From Pseudomonadota bacterium (GTDB lineage: Bacteria > Pseudomonadota > Alphaproteobacteria > Acetobacterales > Acetobacteraceae): a DNA stretch of 25,715 nt. Below, one piece after another: positions 1-13,893 of the stretch. The position numbers and the translations under genes are program-made. Position 1 is the stretch's first letter. Every line of letters starts with the position of its first letter. The DNA is taken from positions 1-25,715 of the forward strand of contig JAKAZX010000009.1 of NCBI GenBank assembly GCA_021826485.1, given 5' to 3'. The notes below the pieces were generated by a model. It saw only the letters and a program-made list of their open reading frames with translations. It made no database searches and was not told the origin of the DNA.

Positions 1-2302
<2,302 letters not shown>

Positions 2303-2321
2303 GCGGCGAGGATGCGAACGA

Positions 2322-2347
2322 GGCGGCCGGCATGCGTGCCGGCCGCC
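2322..2347 (+). promoter_or_regulatory. Perfect 11-bp hairpin between rpoB and rpoC
   Basis: The left arm GGCGGCCGGCA (2322-2332), loop TGCG and right arm TGCCGGCCGCC (2337-2347) pair without mismatch. The bases after it (GCCATCTCCCTTTG) contain only a short T run, so this is not a convincing full terminator. It could be an RNA-processing or stabilising element, or a partial attenuator setting the beta to beta-prime ratio; that role is inference. The rpoC ribosome-binding site (GAGGG) lies just downstream. Confidence 0.6.
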
Positions 2348-2372
2348 GCCATCTCCCTTTGAGGGCGAGTTC

Positions 2373-6542
<4,170 letters not shown>

Positions 6543-6565
6543 CGCGCCGCACGGCAAAGCTGCGG

Positions 6566-6603
6566 AAGGCCGGCGATCGCTGCATCGCCGGCCTTCGTCT
6601 TTT
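6566..6603 (+). terminator. Rho-independent terminator after rpoC
   Basis: A perfect 12-bp stem is formed by AAGGCCGGCGAT (6566-6577) and ATCGCCGGCCTT (6584-6595), with loop CGCTGC. It is followed by CGTCTTTT. It lies 24 bases after the rpoC stop and before the rpsL promoter, so it separates the rpoBC transcript from the ribosomal-protein transcript. Confidence 0.9.
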
Positions 6604-6638
6604 CGGGGCCTGGCGGCGCAACCTGCCGGCTGCGGGCC

Positions 6639-6667
6639 TTGACTTGCCGCCCCCCGGTCCGTAGGTT
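6639..6667 (+). promoter_or_regulatory. Housekeeping sigma-type promoter for the rpsL operon
   Basis: TTGACT (6639-6644), a 17-base spacer and TAGGTT (6662-6667) match the alphaproteobacterial TTGAC/TATRNT pattern. The bases after the -10 are almost all G and C, a discriminator type linked to stringent control in other bacteria; that link is inference, since the whole genome is GC-rich. Transcription would start near 6674, leaving a leader of about 205 bases before rpsL. Confidence 0.65.
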
Positions 6668-6738
6668 CCGCCCCCTCGGCCCAACCCGATCCAGCGGGAA
6701 GGCCGCCGTTCGCAGGCACCATCGCTCGCGGCGCCGCA

Positions 6739-6818
6739 CCCTTCCCCGAACGGGTAGGGGCTCAGGCCGCAGGCAGGGTTGGACCCCGCAGGGTGGACCG
6801 TTTCCACCGGCTGCGGGG
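6739..6818 (+). promoter_or_regulatory. Structured 5' leader of the rpsL operon
   Basis: Two hairpins can be drawn. The first pairs CCCTTCCCC (6739-6747) with GGGTAGGGG (6752-6760) around GAAC, with one mismatch. The second pairs CCCCGCAG (6784-6791) with CTGCGGGG (6811-6818) and GGTGGA (6792-6797) with TCCACC (6803-6808), with a GG bulge at 6809-6810 and loop CCGTT. A bulged stem of this kind could bind a ribosomal protein for autogenous control, but I recognise no known leader family. The rest of the 6543-6878 gap holds only the terminator and promoter listed separately. Confidence 0.5.
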
Positions 6819-6878
6819 CTTGTCTGTGGCGGACGGTCGGTCGGGGTTGCGACTGCGGAGCAGGATGAAAGAGGGTCT

Positions 6879-7250
6879 ATGCCGACCATCAACCAGTTGA
6901 TCGCCAAGGGGCGCGAGCCGCGCAGCGCGCGCAACACGGTGCCGGCGCTGCAGGGCTGCCCGCAGAAGCGTGGCGTCTGCACGCGCGTCTATACGACGAC
7001 GCCGAAGAAGCCGAACTCCGCGCTGCGCAAGGTGGCGAAGGTGCGGCTGACCAACGGCTATGAAGTGGTCAGCTACATCCCGGGCGAGGGCCACAACCTG
7101 CAGGAGCACAGCGTGGTGCTGATCCGCGGCGGCCGCGTGAAGGACCTGCCCGGCGTGCGGTATCACATTCTGCGCGGCGTGCTGGACACGCAGGGCATCG
7201 CCAAGCGGCGCCAGCGTCGTTCGCTGTACGGCGCCAAGCGGCCGAAGTGA
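6879..7250 (+). CDS. rpsL: 30S ribosomal protein S12
   Basis: S12 sits at the decoding centre at the interface of the small subunit. The protein is 123 residues, the normal length. The two loops where streptomycin resistance mutations arise carry the wild-type residues: Lys43 in TTTPKKPNSA and Lys88 in GRVKDLPG. Asp89, the residue methylthiolated in E. coli, is also present. The ATG at 6879 has GAGGG at 6871-6875 only three bases upstream, with AGGA further up. It is the first gene after the promoter at 6639, and rpsG follows after 10 bases. Confidence 0.99.
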   Translation: MPTINQLIAKGREPRSARNTVPALQGCPQKRGVCTRVYTTTPKKPNSALRKVAKVRLTNGYEVVSYIPGEGHNLQEHSVVLIRGGRVKDLPGVRYHILRGVLDTQGIAKRRQRRSLYGAKRPK

Positions 7251-7260
7251 GGAGAGCGCG

Positions 7261-7737
7261 ATGAGTCGCCGCCGCCGCGCCGTCAAGCGCGAAATCCTGC
7301 CGGACGCCAAGTTCGGCGACGTGGTGATCAGCCGTTTCATGAACGCGCTGATGTACGATGGCAAGAAGTCGGCCGCCGAAGGCATCGTCTACGGCGCGCT
7401 GGACGTGATGAAGAAGCGCGGCGGCTCGCAGGCCGATCCGGTGCGCATGTTCCATGAGGCGCTGGACAACGTGAAGCCGGCGGTCGAGGTGCGGTCCCGC
7501 CGCGTCGGGGGCGCCACCTACCAGGTTCCGGTGGAGGTTCGCACCGAACGCCGGCAGGCGCTGGCGATCCGCTGGATCATCGACGCGGCGCGCAAGCGCG
7601 GCGAGCATACGATGGAGGACCGGCTGTCCAACGAGTTGATGGACGCCGTGAACAACCGCGGCGCTGCGGTGAAGAAGCGCGAAGACACGCATCGGATGGC
7701 GGAGGCCAACAAGGCTTTCAGCCATTACCGCTGGTAA
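7261..7737 (+). CDS. rpsG: 30S ribosomal protein S7
   Basis: S7 nucleates assembly of the 30S head by binding the 3' domain of 16S rRNA and lies next to the E site. The product is 158 residues (family about 156), starts MSRRRRAVKRE and keeps the family blocks VVISRFMNALMYDGKK, RVGGATYQVPVEV and TMEDRLSNELMDA. GGAGAG lies just before the ATG, within the 10 bases separating it from rpsL. It is followed after only 49 bases by tuf; in the usual str operon fusA (EF-G) would stand here. Confidence 0.99.
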   Translation: MSRRRRAVKREILPDAKFGDVVISRFMNALMYDGKKSAAEGIVYGALDVMKKRGGSQADPVRMFHEALDNVKPAVEVRSRRVGGATYQVPVEVRTERRQALAIRWIIDAARKRGEHTMEDRLSNELMDAVNNRGAAVKKREDTHRMAEANKAFSHYRW

Positions 7738-7786
7738 ATCTGACACCTCATCCCGGACTGAAAGAGCGGGCACGGAGACAACGACG

Positions 7787-8974
7787 ATGGCCAAGGCGAA
7801 ATTCGAGCGCACCAAGCCGCACTGCAACATCGGCACGATCGGCCATGTGGACCATGGCAAGACGTCGCTGACCGCGGCCATTACCAAGGTGCTGGCCAAG
7901 ACCGGCGGGGCCACGTTCACCGCCTATGACCAGATCGACAAGGCGCCGGAGGAGCGCGCCCGCGGCATCACCATCTCGACCGCGCATGTCGAGTACGAGA
8001 CGAAGAAGCGCCACTACGCGCATGTCGACTGCCCGGGCCATGCCGACTACGTGAAGAACATGATCACCGGCGCCGCGCAGATGGACGGCGCGATCCTGGT
8101 GGTGTCCGCTGCCGACGGGCCGATGCCGCAGACGCGCGAGCACATCCTGCTGGCGCGCCAGGTCGGCGTGCCGGCGCTGGTCGTCTATCTCAACAAGATG
8201 GACATGGCCGATCCCGAACTGGTCGAGCTGGTCGAGCTGGAAGTGCGCGACCTGCTGAGCAGCTACCAGTTCCCCGGCGACGAAATCCCGATCATCAAGG
8301 GCTCCGCGCTGTGCGCCCTGGAAGACCGCGAACCCGAGCTGGGCGAGCAGTCGATCCTGAAGCTGATGGAAGCGGTGGACAGCTACATCCCGCAGCCGGA
8401 ACGCCCGAAGGACATGCCGTTCCTGATGCCGATCGAAGACGTGTTCTCGATCTCCGGCCGCGGCACCGTGGTGACCGGACGCATCGAGCGCGGTGTGGTG
8501 AAGGTGGGCGAGGAAGTCGAGATCGTCGGCATCCGCCCGACCACCAAGACGGTGGTGACCGGCGTGGAGATGTTCCGCAAGCTGCTCGACCAGGGCGAGG
8601 CAGGCGACAACATCGGCGCGCTGCTGCGCGGCACCAAGCGCGAGGACGTGGAGCGCGGGCAGGTGCTGGCGCGCCCGGGCACTATCACGCCGCACACCAA
8701 GTTCAAGGCGGAAAGCTACATCCTGACCAAGGAGGAAGGCGGCCGCCACACGCCGTTCTTCACCAACTACCGTCCGCAGTTCTACTTCCGCACCACCGAC
8801 GTGACCGGCATCGTGCACCTGCCGGAGGGTGTGGAGATGGTGATGCCCGGCGACAACGTGTCGATGGACGTGGAACTGATCGCACCGATCGCGATGGACG
8901 AGGGATTGCGCTTCGCCATTCGTGAGGGCGGCCGCACCGTCGGCGCCGGCGTCGTGGCCAAGATCACGGCCTGA
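7787..8974 (+). CDS. tuf: Elongation factor Tu
   Basis: This GTPase carries aminoacyl-tRNA to the ribosomal A site. It is 395 residues, the normal size. Nucleotide-binding motifs are GHVDHGKT (residues 19-26), the switch-I segment EERARGITI, DCPGH, NKMD for guanine recognition and GSAL. The beta-barrel domains follow, with the GRGTVVTGRIERG and GGRHTPFFTNYRPQFYFRTTDVTG blocks. GGAG (in CACGGAGACA) precedes the ATG. It sits directly between rpsG and rpsJ. Many proteobacteria carry a second tuf copy, which cannot be judged from this window. Confidence 0.99.
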   Translation: MAKAKFERTKPHCNIGTIGHVDHGKTSLTAAITKVLAKTGGATFTAYDQIDKAPEERARGITISTAHVEYETKKRHYAHVDCPGHADYVKNMITGAAQMDGAILVVSAADGPMPQTREHILLARQVGVPALVVYLNKMDMADPELVELVELEVRDLLSSYQFPGDEIPIIKGSALCALEDREPELGEQSILKLMEAVDSYIPQPERPKDMPFLMPIEDVFSISGRGTVVTGRIERGVVKVGEEVEIVGIRPTTKTVVTGVEMFRKLLDQGEAGDNIGALLRGTKREDVERGQVLARPGTITPHTKFKAESYILTKEEGGRHTPFFTNYRPQFYFRTTDVTGIVHLPEGVEMVMPGDNVSMDVELIAPIAMDEGLRFAIREGGRTVGAGVVAKITA

Positions 8975-9006
8975 GCATACAGGGATCGGCCGGGAAGACT
9001 GAAGTC

Positions 9007-9315
9007 ATGGACAACCAGAACATCCGCATCCGCCTGAAGGCGTACGATCACCGCGTGCTGGACAACAGCACCAAGGAGATCGTCAACACTGCCAAGCGGA
9101 CAGGCGCGCGGGTGCGCGGGCCGATCCCGCTGCCGACGCATATCGAGCGGTTCACGGTGAACCGATCGCCGCACGTGGACAAGAAGAGCCGCGAGCAGTT
9201 CGAAATCCGGACGCATCGCCGCTTGCTGGATATCGTCGAACCGACGCCGCAGACGGTGGACGCGCTGATGAAGCTCGACCTCGCGGCCGGCGTCGACGTC
9301 GAGATCAAGCTGTAA
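9007..9315 (+). CDS. rpsJ: 30S ribosomal protein S10
   Basis: S10 is part of the 30S head and, as NusE, binds NusB in antitermination complexes. The 102-residue product shows the family core IRIRLKAYDHRVLD at the N-terminus, GPIPLPT, and the extended hairpin HVDKKSREQFEIRTHRR. It starts the S10 group. It follows tuf by 32 bases with no terminator and no clear promoter, so str and S10 genes are probably one transcript. Confidence 0.99.
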   Translation: MDNQNIRIRLKAYDHRVLDNSTKEIVNTAKRTGARVRGPIPLPTHIERFTVNRSPHVDKKSREQFEIRTHRRLLDIVEPTPQTVDALMKLDLAAGVDVEIKL

Positions 9316-9329
9316 CGGAATCAGCCTAC

Positions 9330-9348
9330 GAACGGTCCCGCACCGTTC
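9330..9348 (+). promoter_or_regulatory. 7-bp hairpin between rpsJ and rplC
   Basis: GAACGGT (9330-9336) and ACCGTTC (9342-9348) pair perfectly around CCCGC in the 50-base gap, ending 17 bases before the rplC start. There is no T run, so it is not a terminator. It may mark an RNA-processing or translational control site; that is inference. Confidence 0.4.
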
Positions 9349-9365
9349 CTCTGGGAAAGACAGAG

Positions 9366-10052
9366 ATGCGAACTGGATTGCTGGCAAAGAAGCTGGGCAT
9401 GACCCGGCTGTTCAAGGACGATGGGACGCATGTTCCGGTGACCGTCCTGCACCTCGATTCGGTGCAGGTGGTGGCTGCGCGCACCGAGGAGAAGGACGGC
9501 TACAGCGCCGTGCAGCTCGGCTGGGGCCGCGCCAAGGTGAAGAACGTGAGCAAGCCGAATAAGGGCCACTACGCCCGCGCCAAGGTCGAACCGAAGGCGA
9601 AGCTTGCCGAGTTCCGCGTCGCCGCCGATGCCGTGCTGGAGCCGGGTGCGACGCTGAGTGCCGCGCATTTCGTGGTCGGCCAGCGCGTCGACGTGCGCGG
9701 CATCACCAAGGGCAAGGGCTTCGCCGGCGCGATGAAGCGCTGGAACTTCGCCGGGCTGGAGGCGAGCCACGGCGTGTCGATCAGCCACCGCTCCCACGGT
9801 TCCACCGGCAACCGGCAGGATCCTGGCCGCACCTTCAAGAACAAGAAGATGGCCGGCCATCTCGGCGTCGAGCGGGTGACCACGCTGAACCTCGAGGTCG
9901 CCGCCGTGGATGCCGAGAAGGGGCTGCTGATGCTGAAGGGCGCGGTGCCCGGCGCGCGTGGCGGCTATGTCATGGTGCGTGACGCGGTGAAGCGGGCGCG
10001 GCCGGACACGGTGCCCTATCCGGCGGCCCTGCTCGCCGCGGCGCAGGTCTGA
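9366..10052 (+). CDS. rplC: 50S ribosomal protein L3
   Basis: L3 binds 23S rRNA early in assembly and its loop reaches toward the peptidyl transferase centre. It is 228 residues, slightly longer than E. coli (209), with the extra length at the C-terminus. The start MRTGLLAKKLGMTRLF and the central loop SHRSHGSTGNRQDPGRTF are diagnostic; the loop Gln is in the place methylated by PrmB in E. coli. rplD follows after 11 bases. Confidence 0.98.
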   Translation: MRTGLLAKKLGMTRLFKDDGTHVPVTVLHLDSVQVVAARTEEKDGYSAVQLGWGRAKVKNVSKPNKGHYARAKVEPKAKLAEFRVAADAVLEPGATLSAAHFVVGQRVDVRGITKGKGFAGAMKRWNFAGLEASHGVSISHRSHGSTGNRQDPGRTFKNKKMAGHLGVERVTTLNLEVAAVDAEKGLLMLKGAVPGARGGYVMVRDAVKRARPDTVPYPAALLAAAQV

Positions 10053-10063
10053 GGACGCAAGCG

Positions 10064-10678
10064 ATGCAGGTCGAGATCAGAACCCTGGACAACGCGGCGA
10101 GCGGGACGATCGAGTTGCCCGACGCGATCTTCGCCGCGGCGCCGCGCCTGGACATCTTGGCGCGGGTGGTCCACTGGCAGCAGGCGAAGCGCCGCGCCGG
10201 GACGCACAAGACCAAGGGCATGGGCGAGGTGCAGGGCACCACCAAGAAGCCCTACAAGCAGAAGGGCACCGGCAATGCCCGCCAGGGCAGCCTGCGGGCG
10301 CCGCAGTTCCGCACCGGCGGCGTGGTGCACGGCCCGGTGCCGCGCGACCACGGCTACGACCTGCCGAAGAAGGTGCGGCGGCTGGGGCTGATTTCCGCGC
10401 TGTCGCAGAAGCAGGTGGACGGCAAGCTCGTGGTGCTGGACTCGGCGACGGCGGACGGGCGGACGCGGGAGCTGGCGCGGCGCCTGCGCACGCTCGGCTG
10501 GTCGTCGGCGCTGGTGATCGACGCTGCGGTGGACCAGGGCTTCCTGCGCGCCAGCCGCAACATCGTCGGCATCGACGTGCTGCCGACGGTGGGTGCCAAT
10601 GTCTATGACATCCTGGCGCATGACGTGCTGGCCGTGACCGCCGCCGCAGTGGCCGGACTGAAGGAGCGGCTGGCATGA
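10064..10678 (+). CDS. rplD: 50S ribosomal protein L4
   Basis: L4 lines the peptide exit tunnel; in E. coli it also represses the S10 operon. The 204-residue product carries the tunnel loop KKPYKQKGTGNARQGSLRAP and the following HGPVPRDHGYDLPKKVRR block. The family globular domain (KLVVLDS, GIDVLPTVGANVYDIL) is intact. Its stop overlaps the rplW start by four bases (ATGA), which indicates translational coupling. Confidence 0.98.
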   Translation: MQVEIRTLDNAASGTIELPDAIFAAAPRLDILARVVHWQQAKRRAGTHKTKGMGEVQGTTKKPYKQKGTGNARQGSLRAPQFRTGGVVHGPVPRDHGYDLPKKVRRLGLISALSQKQVDGKLVVLDSATADGRTRELARRLRTLGWSSALVIDAAVDQGFLRASRNIVGIDVLPTVGANVYDILAHDVLAVTAAAVAGLKERLA

Positions 10679-11013
10679 GCGAGACCACGGAAACCCGCGC
10701 CGCCCGCCCGCCGCGGCTGTCGCGCGAGGCGATGTATTCGGTGATCCGCAGCCCGGTGATCACCGAGAAGGCGACCGCCCTCGGCGAGCGCAACACCATT
10801 GCCTTCCGGGTGGCGATCGATGCCTCAAAGCCCGACATCAAGGCGGCGGTGGAGGGGCTGTTCGGCGTCACCGTGGTGGCGGTGAACACGCTGGTGGCGA
10901 AGGGCAAGACCAAGCGCTTCAAGGGGCGGCCCGGCCGGCGCAGCGACGTGAAGAAAGCGTATGTGACGCTGGCGGCCGGACAGTCGATCGACCTGTCCAC
11001 CGGCCTCGCGTGA
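10675..11013 (+). CDS. rplW: 50S ribosomal protein L23
   Basis: L23 lies at the tunnel exit and docks trigger factor and SRP. The product is 112 residues, about a dozen longer than the usual 97-100. The extra residues are an Arg/Ala-rich start before the family core, which begins MYSVIRSPVITEKAT at residue 20. I chose the first ATG because it overlaps the rplD stop as ATGA and has AAGGAG upstream. An internal ATG at 10732 is a possible alternative start. The RFKGRPGRRSDVKKAYVTL loop is typical. Confidence 0.97.
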   Translation: MSETTETRAARPPRLSREAMYSVIRSPVITEKATALGERNTIAFRVAIDASKPDIKAAVEGLFGVTVVAVNTLVAKGKTKRFKGRPGRRSDVKKAYVTLAAGQSIDLSTGLA

Positions 11014-11029
11014 CCGGGGAATTTCGGCA

Positions 11030-11863
11030 ATGGCACTGAAGAATTTCAATCCGGTCACGGCCAGCCTGCGCGGCACCATTCTGGTGGACCGCAGCGAGCT
11101 GTGGAAGGGCAAGCCGGTCAAGGGGCTGACGATCGGCAAAACGTCGTCCGGCGGGCGCAACAACCACGGGCACATCACCAGCCGCTTCCGCGGCGGCGGC
11201 CACAAGCGGTCGTACCGGGTGGTGGATTTCAAGCGCCGCAAGTTCGACGTGCCGGCGACGGTCGAGCGGCTGGAATACGACCCGAACCGTACGGCCTTCA
11301 TCGCGCTGATCAAGTACCGCGACGGCGAGCTGTCGTACATCCTGGCGCCGCAGCGGCTGCGCGCCGGCGATACCGTGATCGCTGCGGCGCGCGCCGACAT
11401 CAAGCCGGGCAACGCGATGCCGCTGGCGGCCGTTCCGGTCGGCAGCATCGTCCACAACGTGGAGATGAAGCCCGGCGCCGGCGGCAAGCTGGCGCGCGCG
11501 GCGGGGCAGTATGCGCAACTGGTCGGCAAGGATGCCGGCTATGCGCAGATCAAGCTGATGTCGGGCGAACTGCGCATGGTGCGCGGCGAGTGCATGGCGA
11601 CGATCGGCGCGGTGTCCAACCCGGACAATGCCAACGTGCAGATCGGCAAGGCGGGCCGGCAGCGCTGGCTGGGCCGGCGGCCGCACAACCGCGGCGTGGT
11701 GATGAATCCGGTCGATCACCCGCATGGTGGTGGCGAGGGGCGCACCTCCGGCGGCCGGCATCCGGTGACGCCGTGGGGCAAGCCGACCAAGGGCTACAAG
11801 ACGCGGGTGAACAAGCGAACCGACCGGCTGATCATCCGCCGCCGCAACAAGGGGAAGGGCTGA
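11030..11863 (+). CDS. rplB: 50S ribosomal protein L2
   Basis: L2 is needed for subunit joining and peptidyl transfer. The 277-residue product starts MALKNFNPVTASLRGTI and ends in the highly conserved MNPVDHPHGGGEGRTSGGRH block. His230 corresponds to the functionally important E. coli His229. The RGGGHKRSYRVVDFKR block is also present. It lies 16 bases after rplW and 3 bases before rpsS. Confidence 0.99.
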   Translation: MALKNFNPVTASLRGTILVDRSELWKGKPVKGLTIGKTSSGGRNNHGHITSRFRGGGHKRSYRVVDFKRRKFDVPATVERLEYDPNRTAFIALIKYRDGELSYILAPQRLRAGDTVIAAARADIKPGNAMPLAAVPVGSIVHNVEMKPGAGGKLARAAGQYAQLVGKDAGYAQIKLMSGELRMVRGECMATIGAVSNPDNANVQIGKAGRQRWLGRRPHNRGVVMNPVDHPHGGGEGRTSGGRHPVTPWGKPTKGYKTRVNKRTDRLIIRRRNKGKG

Positions 11864-11866
11864 GTC

Positions 11867-12145
11867 GTGGCGCGTTCCGTCTGGAAGGGTCCGTTCGTCG
11901 ACGGATACCTGCTGAACAAGGCCGAGGCCGCCCGCGGCTCGGGCCGCAACGAGATCATCCGGATCTGGTCGCGGCGCTCGACCATTCTGCCGCAGTTCGT
12001 CGGCCTGACCTTCGGCGTCTACAACGGCCACAAATTCCTGCCGGTGCAGGTGACGGAGAACATGGTGGGCCACAAGTTCGGCGAGTTCTCGCCGACGCGG
12101 ACGTTCACCGGCCATTCCGGCGACAAGAAGGCCAAGCGGGGCTGA
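11867..12145 (+). CDS. rpsS: 30S ribosomal protein S19
   Basis: S19 is in the 30S head near the A-site finger. It is 92 residues, the normal length, with MARSVWKGPFVDGYLL at the start and the C-terminal GEFSPTRTFTGHSGDKKAKR tail. The start codon is GTG, three bases after the rplB stop, with AAGGGG/AAGGG in the rplB end as ribosome-binding site. Only one base separates it from rplV. Confidence 0.99.
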   Translation: MARSVWKGPFVDGYLLNKAEAARGSGRNEIIRIWSRRSTILPQFVGLTFGVYNGHKFLPVQVTENMVGHKFGEFSPTRTFTGHSGDKKAKRG

Positions 12146-12146
12146 C

Positions 12147-12554
12147 ATGAGCAAGCCGAAGCATCCGCGCGGGCTGGCGGACACCGAAGCGCAGGCGCTG
12201 GTGAACAACCTGCGCGTCAGCCCGCGCAAGCTGAACCTGGTGGCCGGGCTGATCCGCAACCTGCCGGCGCAGCAGGCGATCGCCACGCTGACGTTCAGCA
12301 AGCGGCGCATCGCCCAGCAGGTGCGCAAAGCGCTGGAGAGCGCCATCGCCAATGCCGAGAACAACCACCAGCTCGACGTGGACCGGCTGGTGGTGACGCG
12401 GGCCGAGGTCGGACGGTCGATCGTGATGAAGCGGTTCCACGCGCGCGGCCGCGGCCGTTCGGCGCGGGTGGAGAAGTGGTTCAGCCATCTGAAGATCGTG
12501 GTGGCGGAACGCGAACAGACGCCGGAACCGGCGAACGCGCAGGAGGCCGCATAG
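12147..12554 (+). CDS. rplV: 50S ribosomal protein L22
   Basis: L22 spans the subunit, and its beta-hairpin narrows the exit tunnel where macrolides bind. The 135-residue product has the core VNNLRVSPRKLNLVAGLIRN and the hairpin MKRFHARGRGRSARVEKW. It is somewhat longer than E. coli L22 (110) at both ends, with a Pro/Ala/Glu-rich C-terminal tail. The stop lies two bases before rpsC. Confidence 0.98.
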   Translation: MSKPKHPRGLADTEAQALVNNLRVSPRKLNLVAGLIRNLPAQQAIATLTFSKRRIAQQVRKALESAIANAENNHQLDVDRLVVTRAEVGRSIVMKRFHARGRGRSARVEKWFSHLKIVVAEREQTPEPANAQEAA

Positions 12555-12556
12555 CG

Positions 12557-13234
12557 ATGGGGCACAAGGTCAACCCGGTCGGTCTGCGGCTGGGCATCAA
12601 CCGGACGTGGGACAGCCGCTGGTTCGCCGGCGCCGATTACAGCAAGCTGCTGCTGGATGATCTGAAGCTGCGCGGCCATCTGCGCCAGAAGCTGTCGGGC
12701 GCGGGCGTCAGCCGCGTGGTGATCGAGCGGCCGGCGAAGAAGCCGCGCGTCACCATCTATGCCGCGCGGCCGGGCGTGGTGATCGGCAAGAAGGGCCAGG
12801 ACATCGACGCGCTGCGCAAGGACCTCGCCCGCCTGGCGAAGACCGAAGTGGCGCTGAACATCGTCGAAATCCGCAAGCCCGAGATCGACGCGACGCTGGT
12901 GGCGGAGAACATCGCCCAGCAGCTCGAGCGCCGGGTGGCGTTCCGGCGCGCGATGAAGCGGGCGGTGCAGTCGGCGATGCGGCTGGGCGCGCAGGGCATC
13001 CGGATCAATTGCGGCGGCCGGCTGGGCGGCGCGGAGATTGCGCGCGTCGAATGGTATCGCGAGGGTCGGGTGCCGCTGCACACGCTGCGCGCGGACATCG
13101 ATTACGGGATGGCCACCGCCAAGACGACCTATGGGACCTGCGGCGTGAAAGTGTGGATCTTCAAGGGCGAGATCCTGGTGCAGGACCCGATGGCACAGGA
13201 CCGCCGGGCCGCCGAACAGGCGCCGCAGCGGTAA
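12557..13234 (+). CDS. rpsC: 30S ribosomal protein S3
   Basis: S3 lines the mRNA entry channel and contributes to mRNA unwinding. I start it at ATG 12557, giving MGHKVNPVGLRLGI and 225 residues, the family norm; the frame is open further upstream inside rplV but those residues have no family match. The KH domain has the GxxG loop as VVIGKKGQDI, and the C-terminal domain carries GVKVWIFKGEIL. AGGAGG in the end of rplV serves as the ribosome-binding site. Confidence 0.98.
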   Translation: MGHKVNPVGLRLGINRTWDSRWFAGADYSKLLLDDLKLRGHLRQKLSGAGVSRVVIERPAKKPRVTIYAARPGVVIGKKGQDIDALRKDLARLAKTEVALNIVEIRKPEIDATLVAENIAQQLERRVAFRRAMKRAVQSAMRLGAQGIRINCGGRLGGAEIARVEWYREGRVPLHTLRADIDYGMATAKTTYGTCGVKVWIFKGEILVQDPMAQDRRAAEQAPQR

Positions 13235-13246
13235 GGAATCGAGACC

Positions 13247-13663
13247 ATGCTTTCCCCCAAGCGGACGAAATACCGCAAGGCCCACAAGGGGCGGATTCAC
13301 GGCGTCGCCAAGGGCGGCACGTCGCTGAATTTCGGCACCTTCGGGCTGAAGGCGCTGGAGCCGGAGCGGGTGACGGCGCGGCAGATCGAGGCGGCGCGGC
13401 GTGCCATCACGCGCGCCATGAAGCGTGCCGGGCGGGTGTGGATCCGCATCTTCCCGGACGTGCCGGTGTCGATCAAGCCGGCCGAAGTGCGGATGGGCTC
13501 CGGCAAGGGCAGCCCGGAATTCTGGGTCTGCCGCGTCAAGCCTGGCCGCATCATGTTCGAGATCGACGGTGTGGCGCCGGAACTGGCGCGCGAGGCGCTG
13601 ACGCTGGGCGCCGCCAAGCTGCCGATCAAGACCAAGATGGTCACGCGCATCGGAGATGCCTGA
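13247..13663 (+). CDS. rplP: 50S ribosomal protein L16
   Basis: L16 sits near the A-site tRNA elbow and is a late assembly protein. It is 138 residues (E. coli 136) with MLSPKRTKYRKAHKGR at the start, the Gly-rich FGTFGLKALEP segment and the VRMGSGKGSPEFWV loop that holds the Arg hydroxylated in E. coli. It follows rpsC by 12 bases and ends one base before rpmC. Confidence 0.99.
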   Translation: MLSPKRTKYRKAHKGRIHGVAKGGTSLNFGTFGLKALEPERVTARQIEAARRAITRAMKRAGRVWIRIFPDVPVSIKPAEVRMGSGKGSPEFWVCRVKPGRIMFEIDGVAPELAREALTLGAAKLPIKTKMVTRIGDA

Positions 13664-13664
13664 C

Positions 13665-13880
13665 ATGGCCAAGGGAACCAAGATTGCCGATATTCGCGCC
13701 CGCACGCCGGACGAGTTGGGCACGCTGCTGCTCGATCTGCGCAAGGAGCAGTTCAACCTGCGCTTCCAGCGCGCCACCGGCCAGCTTGAGGGCGTGGCGC
13801 GGGTGCGCCAGGTGCGGCGCGACATCGCGCGGGTGAAGACCATCCTGGCCGAGAAGCAGCGCACGCCGGCGCGGGCTTGA
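13665..13880 (+). CDS. rpmC: 50S ribosomal protein L29
   Basis: L29 is a small two-helix protein at the tunnel exit beside L23. I chose ATG 13665 (MAKGTKIADIRARTPDEL, 71 residues) because GGAG at 13652-13655 then has a nine-base spacing. An in-frame ATG at 13656 would start directly on that site and overlap rplP. The family helix block LLDLRKEQFNLRFQRATGQL and the closing RVRQVRRDIARVKTILAEK are clear. Confidence 0.96.
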   Translation: MAKGTKIADIRARTPDELGTLLLDLRKEQFNLRFQRATGQLEGVARVRQVRRDIARVKTILAEKQRTPARA

Positions 13881-13893
13881 GAGGAGACTGACG

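Noticed and set aside
6865..6900. Short open frame of 11 codons from ATG 6865 overlapping the rpsL start, as a leader peptide
   Set aside because: The AGGA in front of it is too close and may serve rpsL instead. There is no run of codons suggesting attenuation, and so short a frame is expected by chance.
10919..13864. Open frame of about 980 codons antisense to rplW-rpmC
   Set aside because: It is a composition shadow across several certain ribosomal genes, with no domain, no ribosome-binding site and low-complexity content.
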